Source of the DNA: Exiguobacterium antarcticum DSM 14480
GTDB lineage: Bacteria; Bacillota; Bacilli; Exiguobacteriales; Exiguobacteriaceae
Direction of reading: 5' to 3'
NCBI RefSeq assembly: GCF_000685865.1
Contig: NZ_JMKS01000003.1
Span: forward strand, 1,302,001-1,366,000
Length of the DNA stretch: 64,000 nt
The translations under genes and the position numbers were made by a program. The notes beneath the pieces were generated by a model. The model saw only the letters and a list, made by a program, of their open reading frames with translations, did no database searches and was not told the DNA's origin. This document shows positions 1 through 8,929 of this stretch, one piece after another. Numbering within the stretch: position 1 is the first letter of the stretch; every line of letters starts with the position of its first letter.

Positions 1-1
1 A

Positions 2-604
2 GACAGTCTGAAACGTCTTCGAACAGACTATATCGACCTCTACTACATTCACTTCCCGGACGAGCAGACGCCAAAAGACGAAGCGGTCGCCGCGCTTGCC
101 GAGTTGAAAGCCGAAGGAAAAATTCGGGCGATCGGGGTCTCGAACTTTTCGCTCGAACAATTAAAAGAAGCGAACAAAGACGGTCATATCGACGTCTATC
201 AAGGAGAGTACAATCTCTTTAAACGTGACGCTGAAAAAGAGATTCTCCCGTACATCCGGGAACACGGCATTTCGTTCGTGCCTTACTTCCCGCTCGCAGC
301 CGGTCTGCTTGCCGGAAAATACGATGCCGAAACGAAATTTGATGACCTTCGGAAAAATGATCCGTTGTTCCAAGAGGATGTATTTAAAGACAATCTGGCA
401 AAAGTCGACTTGTTGCGTCCGATTGCGGAAGCAAAAGATGCCGAAGTCGCCCACATCGTCCTCGCCTGGTATTTAGCACAGGACGGCATCGACGCCATCA
501 TTCCAGGTGCGAAACGAGCTGATCAAGTCACGGATACAATCCGAACACTTGATGTAGAATTGATGGAAGAGGAAATCCGCCAAATTGATCAAATCTTCAG
601 CTGA
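2..604 (+). CDS. Aldo/keto reductase, C-terminal part (5' end outside window)
   Basis: The reading frame is open from base 2 without a start, so the gene begins before the window. The visible 200 residues hold the typical AKR pieces: a segment [12 protein letters not shown], the strand [11 protein letters not shown], and the cofactor-binding end [10 protein letters not shown]. These enzymes are NAD(P)H-dependent reductases of aldehydes and ketones with a TIM-barrel fold. The IHFPDE segment recalls the IolS/YqkF group of Bacillus, but the catalytic Asp-Tyr-Lys-His region lies mostly upstream, so substrate cannot be inferred. A strong terminator follows the stop directly. Confidence 0.9.
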   Translation, partial: DSLKRLRTDYIDLYYIHFPDEQTPKDEAVAALAELKAEGKIRAIGVSNFSLEQLKEANKDGHIDVYQGEYNLFKRDAEKEILPYIREHGISFVPYFPLAAGLLAGKYDAETKFDDLRKNDPLFQEDVFKDNLAKVDLLRPIAEAKDAEVAHIVLAWYLAQDGIDAIIPGAKRADQVTDTIRTLDVELMEEEIRQIDQIFS

Positions 605-610
605 CACAAA

Positions 611-647
611 AACACCACGCCATTTTGACTTGGCGTGGTGTTGCTTT
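611..647 (+). terminator. Terminator of the aldo/keto reductase gene
   Basis: A perfect 12-bp stem (AACACCACGCCA with TGGCGTGGTGTT) with an 8-base loop follows the stop codon by 6 bases. The tail is weak in T (GCTTT). Confidence 0.8.
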
Positions 648-710
648 GAGCAAATTAAGCGAAAATCTTTGGGAACGCTCGTATGATAAAGAAACAGGAG
701 GCGATTATTT

Positions 711-1157
711 ATGAAACACCATTTTCATCTCACAGCCGACTGGCCCGGCAATCGGAATGATGTCGGACAGATCGAGACAGGTGAACTGAAAACGAAAATT
801 TCGATTCCGGACGCGATGGACGGTCCCGGTGTCGGAACCAATCCGGACGAAATGTTACTGGGTGCGGCAGCAACGTGTTACATCATCACGCTGGCCGCGA
901 TGCTTGAACGCAACAACATTCCGAAAGTGTCACTGACAATGGAATCGGAAGGAATCGTCGACGTCACGAATGGTGTCTTTACTTATGACGCCATCATTCA
1001 TCGACCGACCTTGATTCTTCCAGCGGACACAACGGAAGCGAACCTGACAAAAGCACGCCGTCTTGCCGAAAAAGCGGAAGGATCGTGTATGATTACCCGG
1101 GCACTTGCGGGTAATGTGAACGTTTCGTTAGAAGCAGTCGTGGAGTTGGCAGGTTAA
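711..1157 (+). CDS. OsmC family peroxiredoxin-like protein
   Basis: A 148-aa protein of the OsmC/Ohr superfamily, which reduces organic or hydrogen peroxides through two cysteines using dithiol donors. The two expected cysteines are present: C56 in GAAATCYIITL and C126 in AEGSCMITRAL, both on helices as in the family. The N-terminal TADWPGNRNDVGQI resembles the SACP/YhfA-like subgroup rather than Ohr itself. The start follows AGGAGGCG by 7-8 bases. It is a single-gene unit between two terminators. A redox-protective role is inferred; the peroxide substrate cannot be read from sequence. Confidence 0.88.
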   Translation: MKHHFHLTADWPGNRNDVGQIETGELKTKISIPDAMDGPGVGTNPDEMLLGAAATCYIITLAAMLERNNIPKVSLTMESEGIVDVTNGVFTYDAIIHRPTLILPADTTEANLTKARRLAEKAEGSCMITRALAGNVNVSLEAVVELAG

Positions 1158-1188
1158 TCTTCCATGTTTACGCAGTATGACACCTTTG

Positions 1189-1222
1189 ACTTCATTTCCT
1201 AATTGGAAATGAAGTTTTTTGT
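1189..1222 (+). terminator. Terminator of the OsmC gene
   Basis: An 11-bp stem ACTTCATTTCC/GGAAATGAAGT with a 5-base loop, followed by a T run. Confidence 0.85.
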
Positions 1223-1302
1223 AGTTTAATTCGATTCTTGCTGCACGATTTTCCGTTCCTTCGTATACTGAACTTAGTTTGGAATTTATTGGAGGTCATC
1301 AG

Positions 1303-4300
1303 ATGTCATCGTTTCAAGAAAAGTTACGCAGTCAAAATACCGCAGCTTCATTATCTGGAAAAAGTTCACCGGTTCAGCCAGCCGATTACACAGCCGAATT
1401 ACTCACACATTTAAATGAACTCTTCTATAAATCGATTGTGGAGCTTCAACAAAATCAACTGACAGGAGAAATGATTGAAACAACAAATCATTGGCTCTCT
1501 GCATTAAACGAACCGCTTTTAGCCGCTCCCCTGCACCGGGAATTAACTTCGTCTGCAGCTCTGCCTGTACAATATGAACGATCACTGAGAGCTTGGGACT
1601 TAATTGCACCGGGTCAAGAAAATCAAGAAAAACTGTTGCATCACTTGATTGATGAACTATCGACAGCTCAATCCGCGGACTGGATGGTCAGTTTTACCCG
1701 CCATTCCGGAATTCAAGCTCTGGTCCCTTCTCTTCAAGAAGCAGAACGTATACATAAGCCGATTCGTATTTTGACTTCATTTTATATGAACATTACAGAA
1801 GCCAAGGCATTACGCACCCTGATGCAGTTTAAAAATATCGAGATTAAAATTTATGAACCAATCAAAAAAAATCAAGCATTCCATCCAAAAGCGTATTTAT
1901 TTACACGGGAAGCCAATTTACATAGTGCGATTATCGGTTCATCCAATTTATCAAAGTCTGCTTTAACAAATGGATTAGAATGGAATGTGCGAATTCCCCA
2001 TTCTCCTCTCACGTCTTTAGTTTCTCAAGCACAAATGTTATTTAACAATCTCTGGAACAGTGACGAAGCTATTTCCTGCACCTCAGCTATTTTAGATCAA
2101 TATGAACAACATCACTTAGACTCTCCGAAAATCAAACAGTTTGTTGTGAATGATCGAGTCGCAGAACCAACTGTTGAATACGAAGTGATTCAACCAAATG
2201 AAATGCAACTTCCAGCTTTGGAGCAATTACACCGCTTGCGATTAAAGCACCAAACCAAAGCCATGGTCATTGCAGCGACCGGAACAGGAAAAACGTATTT
2301 GGCTGCTTTCGACGTCAAACAGTTTGCAGCTAAACGTGTTTTGTTTGTCGCCCATCGCGGAAAACTTTTGTCTCAAGCTGAAGAAACATTTAAGAAGATC
2401 TTTACGGATGCTCATGCCACTTTTGGTCGGTATCAGGCAAATCAAAAAGATCTCGATAAACAATTTACGTTTGCGACCATTCAAACCTTTTCAAAAGAAG
2501 TTCATTTGGAACAATTCGATCCAAACACCTTCGATTACATCATCATCGATGAGTTCCATCATGCCGCTTCCGAATCCTATCAAAAAATTCTCAACTACTT
2601 CACACCACAATTTTTACTCGGGATTACGGCAACGCCGGAACGAATGGATGGATTAAATATCTTTAAGTTGGTCGACCACAATATCGCGTATGAAATTCGA
2701 TTATATGATGCTCTGGCCCAAGACTTATTAACACCGTTCCATTACTTTGGTATTCAAGATGATGAAGCCATTGATTATGAAGCCATTCCGCAAAAAAACG
2801 GGTTATACATTGAAAAAGATTTAGTGGAAGCACTCGAACGTTCATCTCGAACAGAGTATATTCTTGAGATGATGACTAAGTTTGGTCACAGCGGCGCAAA
2901 TCAAGTTGGTCTTGGTTTTTGTGTCAATATTGATCACGCCGAATACATGGCTGCTGAGTTTAACCGACACCAGATTAAATCACTGGCCATCACAAGTAAA
3001 CAAACGGAATTAGAACGGGAACAAGCCATTCAACGGCTGGAAGATGATCGGGATCCGTTATCGTTTATCTTTACAGTCGATCTCTTTAATGAAGGTGTCG
3101 ATATTCCCAAAATTAATGTCATGCTGTTTTTACGTCCAACAGAATCTCCAACCATCTTTATTCAGCAACTCGGTCGCGGCTTACGGAAACATGAATCCAA
3201 AGAATACGTCACAATTTTAGATTTTATCGGCAATAGTCAACGTGCTTTTGTCGCACCGCTTGTGTTATCCGGTCAGCAATCTTTCCATTCGATCGACCGG
3301 TATCACGTAGCGAATGCTGTTCAAAATCATTTTCCAATTTTGCCTGAAGGATCTTTAGCGATTTTGGATCGTGTGACAGAAACATTTATCATTGAACAAA
3401 TGAAAAAAATTGAGTTCTCGGCCAGTAAACAGTTGCGTGAAAGTTACCAGCGTCTTATGACCATGATCGGCGACACGCCATCACTAAACGATTTGGTGAC
3501 ACATCCGGATGCACCGGCCATTGAAACGATTATTCAACAATGGAAAAGTGTCCTGCGATTAAAACAACTGGAGAAAGTAGCGACAGATGAAGAAGTTGCT
3601 TTGTTGCTTAATCCGGATACACGACGTGTTCTTCAACATCTCGAAAGTTGGTTCCCGATCCGCGAACCGTTCAGCTTGTTGATGGTTCAATTGCTGTTCA
3701 ACCAGCAAACCATTTCCGCTGATGATGTCATTCAAGCGACAGCAAGCCGCTTTGCCGTTTCACCGGAAGCCTTAACACATCGTTTGCCTTTGATTCAACA
3801 TTTATTCAATCGCTGGTCTACTTCTTTAAAACATGATCGGATTATTTTGCTCGTGGAATCTGCCACTGGTGAATATACATTCTCGGAAGAGATGACCCGG
3901 ATTTTAGCCTTGTCACCAGAGTTAGTCGACTATTTGCAGGAGCTGATTCAAGCTGGTCTCCACTCATTTGAGCAACTTTCTGGAGGTGAAAACTGGTTGA
4001 CTAGCCGTCAATCGCTGATTTCGAGAATGACATACAGTCGGTCTGTCATCCAGCGATTATTACAATCTCCAAGCCAGGAAGGTTCATGGCGTGAAGGTGT
4101 CGCTCAGGCCGGAAATGATTATGTATTATTCGTTAATTTACACAAAAATGAATCGATTGAAGATCAGTTGAATTACCAAGACTACTTTATTGATAAAGAT
4201 CATTTCCACTGGCAATCCCAAAGTATTGCTACAGCTCACGGAAAAGCAGGGGAGCTGTACCGCCACCACGAAGAACTCGGAATCAAGATTCATCTGTTTA

Positions 4301-4461
4301 TCCGCAAGGCTGAAAAAGAACAAGGCCGGTCCTTACCGTTTACGTACTTCGGTGAACTGATTCATAAACACAGTCACGGATCTAAACCGATTAATGTTGA
4401 ATGGATTTTAAAAGAACCTTTAACTAGTGAAGAATTTATTTCGTGGAAAAAGCTTTCATAA
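1303..4461 (+). CDS. PLD-like nuclease / SF2 helicase / DUF3427 protein
   Basis: The ATG at 1303 is chosen because GGAGG ends 7 bases before it; an upstream TTG at 1279 lacks a ribosome site. The 1052-aa product has an N-terminal PLD-type (HKD) nuclease module, with HPK near residue 194 and GSSNLS near 212. A superfamily 2 helicase core follows: Walker A GTGKT at about 327, Walker B DEFHH at about 416, TATPER at about 442 and motif VI QQLGRGLR at about 621. About 400 residues of the DUF3427 type end the protein. Such proteins act on DNA in repair or defence, but no precise role is established. Only one HKD motif is visible and its usual Asp is Thr (HPKAYLFT). The 3' end overlaps the convergent Nudix gene by 26 bases. 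Confidence 0.9.
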   Translation: MSSFQEKLRSQNTAASLSGKSSPVQPADYTAELLTHLNELFYKSIVELQQNQLTGEMIETTNHWLSALNEPLLAAPLHRELTSSAALPVQYERSLRAWDLIAPGQENQEKLLHHLIDELSTAQSADWMVSFTRHSGIQALVPSLQEAERIHKPIRILTSFYMNITEAKALRTLMQFKNIEIKIYEPIKKNQAFHPKAYLFTREANLHSAIIGSSNLSKSALTNGLEWNVRIPHSPLTSLVSQAQMLFNNLWNSDEAISCTSAILDQYEQHHLDSPKIKQFVVNDRVAEPTVEYEVIQPNEMQLPALEQLHRLRLKHQTKAMVIAATGTGKTYLAAFDVKQFAAKRVLFVAHRGKLLSQAEETFKKIFTDAHATFGRYQANQKDLDKQFTFATIQTFSKEVHLEQFDPNTFDYIIIDEFHHAASESYQKILNYFTPQFLLGITATPERMDGLNIFKLVDHNIAYEIRLYDALAQDLLTPFHYFGIQDDEAIDYEAIPQKNGLYIEKDLVEALERSSRTEYILEMMTKFGHSGANQVGLGFCVNIDHAEYMAAEFNRHQIKSLAITSKQTELEREQAIQRLEDDRDPLSFIFTVDLFNEGVDIPKINVMLFLRPTESPTIFIQQLGRGLRKHESKEYVTILDFIGNSQRAFVAPLVLSGQQSFHSIDRYHVANAVQNHFPILPEGSLAILDRVTETFIIEQMKKIEFSASKQLRESYQRLMTMIGDTPSLNDLVTHPDAPAIETIIQQWKSVLRLKQLEKVATDEEVALLLNPDTRRVLQHLESWFPIREPFSLLMVQLLFNQQTISADDVIQATASRFAVSPEALTHRLPLIQHLFNRWSTSLKHDRIILLVESATGEYTFSEEMTRILALSPELVDYLQELIQAGLHSFEQLSGGENWLTSRQSLISRMTYSRSVIQRLLQSPSQEGSWREGVAQAGNDYVLFVNLHKNESIEDQLNYQDYFIDKDHFHWQSQSIATAHGKAGELYRHHEELGIKIHLFIRKAEKEQGRSLPFTYFGELIHKHSHGSKPINVEWILKEPLTSEEFISWKKLS

Positions 4462-4846
4462 TTTTTTCAACAGATGGCACATCAGCTGGCGCCCAGTTTA
4501 AAGAATCCAACTGTTTGACGGGTACCCAGCGTAGTTCGGCATGTTCCAGTGCTTCAGGTGCACCTGATACAATCGTTGATTGAAAAGTCGATAACTCGAC
4601 AATCACTTTTTCATATTCGTACCGTGTCGTTTCAATGTGATCGCCTACTTGAATCGTACAATTTAATTCTTCCTGAATTTCGCGGAAGAGAGACTCTTCA
4701 GGACGTTCACCCGGTTCGATTTTCCCACCTGGAAACTCCCAGAGGTTCGGTAATGACATGACGGGACTTCGAAGAGCACACAATACTTCATGGTTTAAAT
4801 TGGTAATGACTGCACCGACAACTGGAATTGTCTTTTTTGACATCAT
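4436..4846 (-). CDS. MutT-type Nudix hydrolase ((deoxy)nucleoside triphosphate pyrophosphohydrolase)
   Basis: A 136-aa Nudix protein. The Nudix box is complete, beginning GGKIEPGE and ending REIQEEL, preceded by the MutT-like LWEFPGG. This class cleaves oxidised or non-canonical (d)NTPs, for example 8-oxo-dGTP, to the monophosphate. Three in-frame ATGs lie close together. AGAGAGG touches the first one at 4852, so the second (4846) or third (4843) is better spaced; 4846 is used here. The gene is convergent with the PLD-helicase gene and overlaps its 3' end, with no terminator between them. A functional link (nucleotide-pool cleaning beside DNA processing) is inference only. Confidence 0.88.
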   Translation of the reverse strand: MMSKKTIPVVGAVITNLNHEVLCALRSPVMSLPNLWEFPGGKIEPGERPEESLFREIQEELNCTIQVGDHIETTRYEYEKVIVELSTFQSTIVSGAPEALEHAELRWVPVKQLDSLNWAPADVPSVEKIMKAFSTK

Positions 4847-4899
4847 GTTCATCCTCTCTTTAATCGATCACTTATTTCTCCCCTGCACGATGACTCGTG

Positions 4900-5056
4900 A
4901 AAAAGGATCACTTCTTTCATGCGACTCCTACAGGAAAAAGCGCAGGAATCTGCGCTGTCAGAGACAAACAAGACCCGATTCTCGATTCCATTGAATCGAG
5001 AATTCTGGCTTGTGTCTCGCCTGAGGAAAGCGCATGAAGAAGAAGTGATTCTTTTT
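4900..5056 (+). repeat. Structured intergenic repeat, copy A (complete)
   Basis: This 157-bp imperfect palindrome can fold as a three-way junction. The terminal stem pairs 4900-4923 (AAAAAGGATCACTTCT...CATGCG) with 5031-5056. A side hairpin AGCGCAG/CTGCGCT lies at 4939-4956. The long arm starts GAGACAAACAAG/CTTGTGTCTC and ends in a perfect 11-bp stem ATTCTCGATTC/GAATCGAGAAT at 4978-5003. Linker sequences ACTCCTACAGGAAA and GCCTGAGGAAAG recur in copy C (53584-53728, opposite orientation). It resembles, from memory, the widespread Bacillaceae intergenic repeat with ACTCCTGCGGGAAAAGC. No ORF is inside. It lies in the divergent gap before the methyltransferase gene. Confidence 0.8.
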
Positions 5057-5077
5057 TGTTCTTTCATTTTTCAAAAG

Positions 5078-5178
5078 TTATCCACATATTTACAACCATT
5101 TGGCTCGATCTTATTTTAATTCAAATTATCCACATGTGGATAACTTACCCTATGGTATAATAACTGAACTTATCCACA
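5078..5178. promoter_or_regulatory. Cluster of four perfect DnaA boxes
   Basis: TTATCCACA occurs at 5078-5086, 5126-5134 and 5170-5178 on the plus strand, and its reverse complement TGTGGATAA at 5135-5143. The middle two abut to form a perfect 18-bp palindrome. All four equal the consensus DnaA box. A candidate -10 box TATAAT (5156-5161) for the downstream gene lies between them, so bound DnaA could repress that gene or the cluster could titrate DnaA. No dnaA, dnaN or AT-rich unwinding region is nearby, so this is not evidently oriC. Confidence 0.8.
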
Positions 5179-5198
5179 ACTAGAAATGAGGAACTTAT

Positions 5199-6386
5199 GT
5201 GCCACGTGAAATCTATCCCGTCGTCGTCAAAGCGATGGCCATCGAACAAATTAAAAATAGACAACCCCTTCTATATAAAGAGCTGTTCCAAAAGAGTAAT
5301 CATTTAAAAGAAGCAGGCGCGTTGCTTCGATTGATTACAGAAGATAAAGAATACCTTGCGACCGGTTATTTTGGCAAGCAGGAAAAAGGACTCGGTTGGT
5401 TACTCTCAACCGATGAACTGCAAGACATCGATGATATCTTTTTCAAAGAAAAAATCGAGGTTGCCCTCGATCGTCGAAATGATTTTTTTGAGAACGATTT
5501 GATTGATACATTCCGGGTCTTTAATGGTTCCGGTGACGGCATCGGCGGATTGACCATCGATTGTTTTGATCACCATTACTTGATTACATTCGAGAACGAA
5601 GGCATCTACTCGTTTAAATCCGATATCGTCTCGGCGCTCGAGTCACTCATTCATTTTAAGAGCATTTACGAAAAACGAACGTTCCAAATCGATGGTCAAC
5701 CCGTCAAGGGAGACGATTTCTTAGCCGGTGAACGCGGTGATTTCCCGGAAGTTTTACAAGAAAACGGCACACCGCTGTTGTACCATCTCGATGCCGGTAT
5801 GCGAACAGGACTCGATATCCACCAACGCGAACTCCGTTCCGTCGTCAAACAACATGCCGCAGATCGACGTGTCCTGAATCTGTTTTCTGATACCGGTACG
5901 TTAACGGCAGCTGCCTTACTTGGTGGTGCAGTCGAGACGACAAGCGTCGATTTCTCAACGCGGAGCCGCAATAAGACGATTGAACAACTTGAACTGCATC
6001 AACTGGATGCAGCGACGCAGATGATCCTTGTCCAAGATGCCTTTGATTACATCGATCATGCGGATAAAAAAACACGGTTCGACTTCGTCATCATCCATCC
6101 ACCGATACTCGTCAAAACACAGGCACGCCACTTCCGGGCTGAGGTCGATTTACCGGCATTGATTCAACAAACGATCCATATGACGCATCGCGGAGGGTTA
6201 TTACTGATTACGACGGATTGTCCTCTGTTTGATCAAGTCCGCTTTATGAAGATGGTCGATCAAGCCTTCAAAAAGCTTCGCCAAACGTACGAAATCGTTT
6301 GGGAAAGTACGCCGTTAGCTGACTTCCCAGAACATCCTTCTTTAAAGGAAGTCGAATCAAAATCCGTCTTAGTCCGACGTAAATAA
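5199..6386 (+). CDS. RlmI/YwbD-like class I SAM-dependent rRNA methyltransferase (divergent)
   Basis: Starts at GTG 5199, five bases after TGAGGAA. The 395-aa layout matches the RlmI/RlmK/YwbD family: an N-terminal PUA-like part, the segment FNGSGDGIGGLTID at about residue 109, and a Rossmann methyltransferase with NLFSDTGTL at 227. Known members methylate cytosine or guanine in 23S rRNA. It is divergent at conserved places: the family motif DPP is HPP here (H300), and the usual GFFLDQREN reads RTGLDIHQREL. It may therefore be a paralogue with altered activity. Four DnaA boxes overlap its promoter, and a strong terminator follows. Confidence 0.8.
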   Translation: MPREIYPVVVKAMAIEQIKNRQPLLYKELFQKSNHLKEAGALLRLITEDKEYLATGYFGKQEKGLGWLLSTDELQDIDDIFFKEKIEVALDRRNDFFENDLIDTFRVFNGSGDGIGGLTIDCFDHHYLITFENEGIYSFKSDIVSALESLIHFKSIYEKRTFQIDGQPVKGDDFLAGERGDFPEVLQENGTPLLYHLDAGMRTGLDIHQRELRSVVKQHAADRRVLNLFSDTGTLTAAALLGGAVETTSVDFSTRSRNKTIEQLELHQLDAATQMILVQDAFDYIDHADKKTRFDFVIIHPPILVKTQARHFRAEVDLPALIQQTIHMTHRGGLLLITTDCPLFDQVRFMKMVDQAFKKLRQTYEIVWESTPLADFPEHPSLKEVESKSVLVRRK

Positions 6387-6399
6387 TCGATAATCCAAC

Positions 6400-6440
6400 A
6401 ATTCTGCTGATGAAAAAACCATCAGCAGAATTTTTTTTGG
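6400..6440 (+). terminator. Terminator of the RlmI-like gene
   Basis: A 12-bp stem AATTCTGCTGAT/ATCAGCAGAATT with a 9-base loop and eight T. Confidence 0.9.
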
Positions 6441-6496
6441 ATTAAAAGGAAAAGTATACTGAATAGCGAATCACTATTCTTAGGAAAAATGAGCAG

Positions 6497-7483
6497 TCAC
6501 TTAGTGATACTTACTTTTCCAAAATGTGACTGTCGATCAAATGTCTGATAGGCAGCATTCAACGCATCGACCTGGCGCGGCACGTGCTCTTCGATGACGA
6601 GATCGATGACTCCATCTGCGACGAGTTTTGCGACTTCTGCCAAATGCTCTCTTTGACGGATCATCTCTTGTTCCTTCCCTTTGAGTAAAGGGAGAGCTAC
6701 GAACACCGCTTCGAGCGTCAACGCCTTACTGTGCATCATTGTCAAATCTTGTGTCGTCCGCGTCGCGATGGAGATGATTTTTCCACGTTCTTTCGCAAGG
6801 ATGAAGGACTCTTGGAGGTGATCGCCACCAACTGTATCAATGATGACATCAAATCCGTCATGACCGAGACGTGTTAGCAATTGTTCAGCCGATTCCTCCC
6901 GGTACCGATGCGGATGAATGCCATGTTTGTCTAACCATGCGGCTTTTTCATCATTTGCAGCACTCGCTGTTACGTCACAGCCGTAATGTTTGGCAAGTTG
7001 TCCGACAAGATGTCCGACTCCACCCGTTCCCCCTGCTACATATAATCGCATCCCCGGCTGAACGGTTGCCCGTTCTTTCAGTGCTTCCATCGCCGTCAGA
7101 CTGATGACCGGCAGGCAACCTGCTGCGGCAATGTCCAGATTGTCCGGTCTGTGGACAGCCATGTTCTCCGGAACTAACATCTCTTCTGCCAGTGCACCGG
7201 ACCGGTTTCCGAGTCCACCACCAAATGCGATGACGTGATCGCCGACGGAAAAAGACGTCACACTCTCTCCGATTTCAACGATTGTCCCCGTAACATCGCC
7301 CTGGAGAATTCCAGTTGACGGCGCTGCTGCCACATGACCAAAAAACATTTTTGTGTCCAGTGGATTCAAGCTCGTTCCTTCCACATTAATCCTTACATCG
7401 TAGTTCCCCGTTTGATTGAGTGTGACGTCTTTTTCCGTTAACGTAGCGTCTTTTCCGTACTGTTCGACGACAAATGCTTTCAT
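6497..7483 (-). CDS. Medium-chain (MDR) NADPH:quinone oxidoreductase-like protein
   Basis: A 328-aa zinc-free MDR enzyme. The N-terminal GroES-like domain has GTSLNPLD and VGDHVIAFGGG. The Rossmann domain has AGGTGGVG at 150-157, the NADPH signature of quinone oxidoreductases, and the zinc-binding cysteines of alcohol dehydrogenases are absent. These enzymes reduce quinones or enones with NADPH. AAGGGGGAG lies about 7 bases before the ATG. The gene is alone, divergent from pepT. Substrate is unknown. Confidence 0.88.
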   Translation of the reverse strand: MKAFVVEQYGKDATLTEKDVTLNQTGNYDVRINVEGTSLNPLDTKMFFGHVAAAPSTGILQGDVTGTIVEIGESVTSFSVGDHVIAFGGGLGNRSGALAEEMLVPENMAVHRPDNLDIAAAGCLPVISLTAMEALKERATVQPGMRLYVAGGTGGVGHLVGQLAKHYGCDVTASAANDEKAAWLDKHGIHPHRYREESAEQLLTRLGHDGFDVIIDTVGGDHLQESFILAKERGKIISIATRTTQDLTMMHSKALTLEAVFVALPLLKGKEQEMIRQREHLAEVAKLVADGVIDLVIEEHVPRQVDALNAAYQTFDRQSHFGKVSITK

Positions 7484-7591
7484 GCAAAACTCCCCCTTTT
7501 TGAAGCCTTGTTTACCATGGCTCAGAATACTCTAACTTTCCTGCTTCATGCTATGATGAAACTACCTTAACTCAGAAAGGACGTTTTTTTC

Positions 7592-8827
7592 TTGAAACAT
7601 GATTTGATTCGTCGCCTGACTACATATGCGAAAATCGATACACAATCCAGTTATGCCAGCACGACCGTCCCCACAACCGAAGGACAATGGACACTCGCAC
7701 GACTACTGGTCGATGAACTGAACGACATTGGCATGAGTGATGTGACCGTCGATGAAAATGGATATGTCATGGCTACTCTCCCTGCGAATACCGATGCGGA
7801 CGTCCCAACGATCGGATTCTTAGCACACCTTGATACGGCGACCGACTTCACGGGAACAAACGTCAATCCGCAAATCGTCGAAGACTATGACGGAGAAGAC
7901 TTAGTCCTCAACGCGACGCTTCCTGTCATCTTGTCACCAAACGATTTTCCGGCACTGAAAAACTACGTCGGTCATACGTTGATGACGACAGATGGTACGA
8001 CGTTGCTCGGAGCAGACAACAAAGCCGGTATTGCAGAAATCATGACGGCGATGCATCACCTCATCACCCATCCGGAAATCCAACACGGTCGGATCCGTGT
8101 TGCCTTCACACCAGACGAAGAAATCGGACGTGGTCCGCATCATTTCGACGTCGCAGCATTTGATGCCAAGTTCGCCTATACGGTCGACGGTGGACCACTT
8201 GGTGAACTCGAATATGAGAGCTTTAATGCGGCAGCTGCAAAAATCATCTTTCACGGAACAAACGTTCATCCAGGTACGGCAAAAGATAAGATGGTCAATT
8301 CACAAAAACACGCGATGGCTTTCCAAAATCGGTTACCGGGTGATGAAGCACCTGAATTTACGGATGGTTTCGAAGGATTCTACCATTTAATTTCGTTTGA
8401 AGGTTCGGTCGAAAAAACGACTGCCCAGTACATCATCCGTGATTTTGACCGGACGAAGTTCGAAGCCCGGAAACACTTCCTGACGGCTTTAGTCGAAGAA
8501 TGGAACAAGAAATACGGGGCAGGCAGTGTCGAAATCAAACTAAATGATCAATATTACAACATGCGCGAAAAAATCGAGCCGCACATGGAAATCGTTGATA
8601 TCGCACATGCGGCGATGGAGTCACGTGGTATCACACCTATTATCAAACCAATCCGTGGCGGGACGGACGGTTCGCAACTGTCGTATATGGGACTCCCGAC
8701 ACCAAACATCTTCACGGGTGGCGAAAACTACCACGGAAAGTTTGAATTCATCTCTGTCGACAATATGGTGAAAGCAACGGAAGTCATTGTGGCAATTGCT
8801 GAACGATTCGCGCAGTCAGCTGAATAA
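7592..8827 (+). CDS. pepT: Peptidase T (tripeptide aminopeptidase)
   Basis: A 411-aa M20B metallopeptidase that removes the N-terminal residue from tripeptides in the cytoplasm. The two-zinc ligands and catalytic residues are visible: HLD with H79 and D81, GADNKAG with D142, TPDEE with E176/E177, and the PepT-typical [13 protein letters not shown]. Length is normal for PepT (about 410). Translation probably starts at TTG 7592, 10 bases after AGAAAGGA; no ATG lies near. A terminator follows. Confidence 0.95.
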   Translation: MKHDLIRRLTTYAKIDTQSSYASTTVPTTEGQWTLARLLVDELNDIGMSDVTVDENGYVMATLPANTDADVPTIGFLAHLDTATDFTGTNVNPQIVEDYDGEDLVLNATLPVILSPNDFPALKNYVGHTLMTTDGTTLLGADNKAGIAEIMTAMHHLITHPEIQHGRIRVAFTPDEEIGRGPHHFDVAAFDAKFAYTVDGGPLGELEYESFNAAAAKIIFHGTNVHPGTAKDKMVNSQKHAMAFQNRLPGDEAPEFTDGFEGFYHLISFEGSVEKTTAQYIIRDFDRTKFEARKHFLTALVEEWNKKYGAGSVEIKLNDQYYNMREKIEPHMEIVDIAHAAMESRGITPIIKPIRGGTDGSQLSYMGLPTPNIFTGGENYHGKFEFISVDNMVKATEVIVAIAERFAQSAE

Positions 8828-8835
8828 GATGACAT

Positions 8836-8875
8836 AAAAAAAGCAGATTCTCGATATGAGAATCTGCTTTTTTTC
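8836..8875. terminator. Bidirectional terminator between pepT and the SPFH gene
   Basis: A 16-17-bp stem AAAAAGCAGATTCTC/GAGAATCTGCTTTTT with A and T runs on both sides. It serves convergent transcription from pepT and from the SPFH operon. Confidence 0.92.
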
Positions 8876-8929
8876 ATGGTCCATATGGTTTCTCCAGAAG
8901 ATAGATACGCGTTATGAAACCAAATGGAT

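Noticed and set aside
5078-5178. The DnaA-box cluster as oriC
   Set aside because: No dnaA, dnaN or AT-rich unwinding repeat is next to it. A titration or regulatory cluster is more likely.
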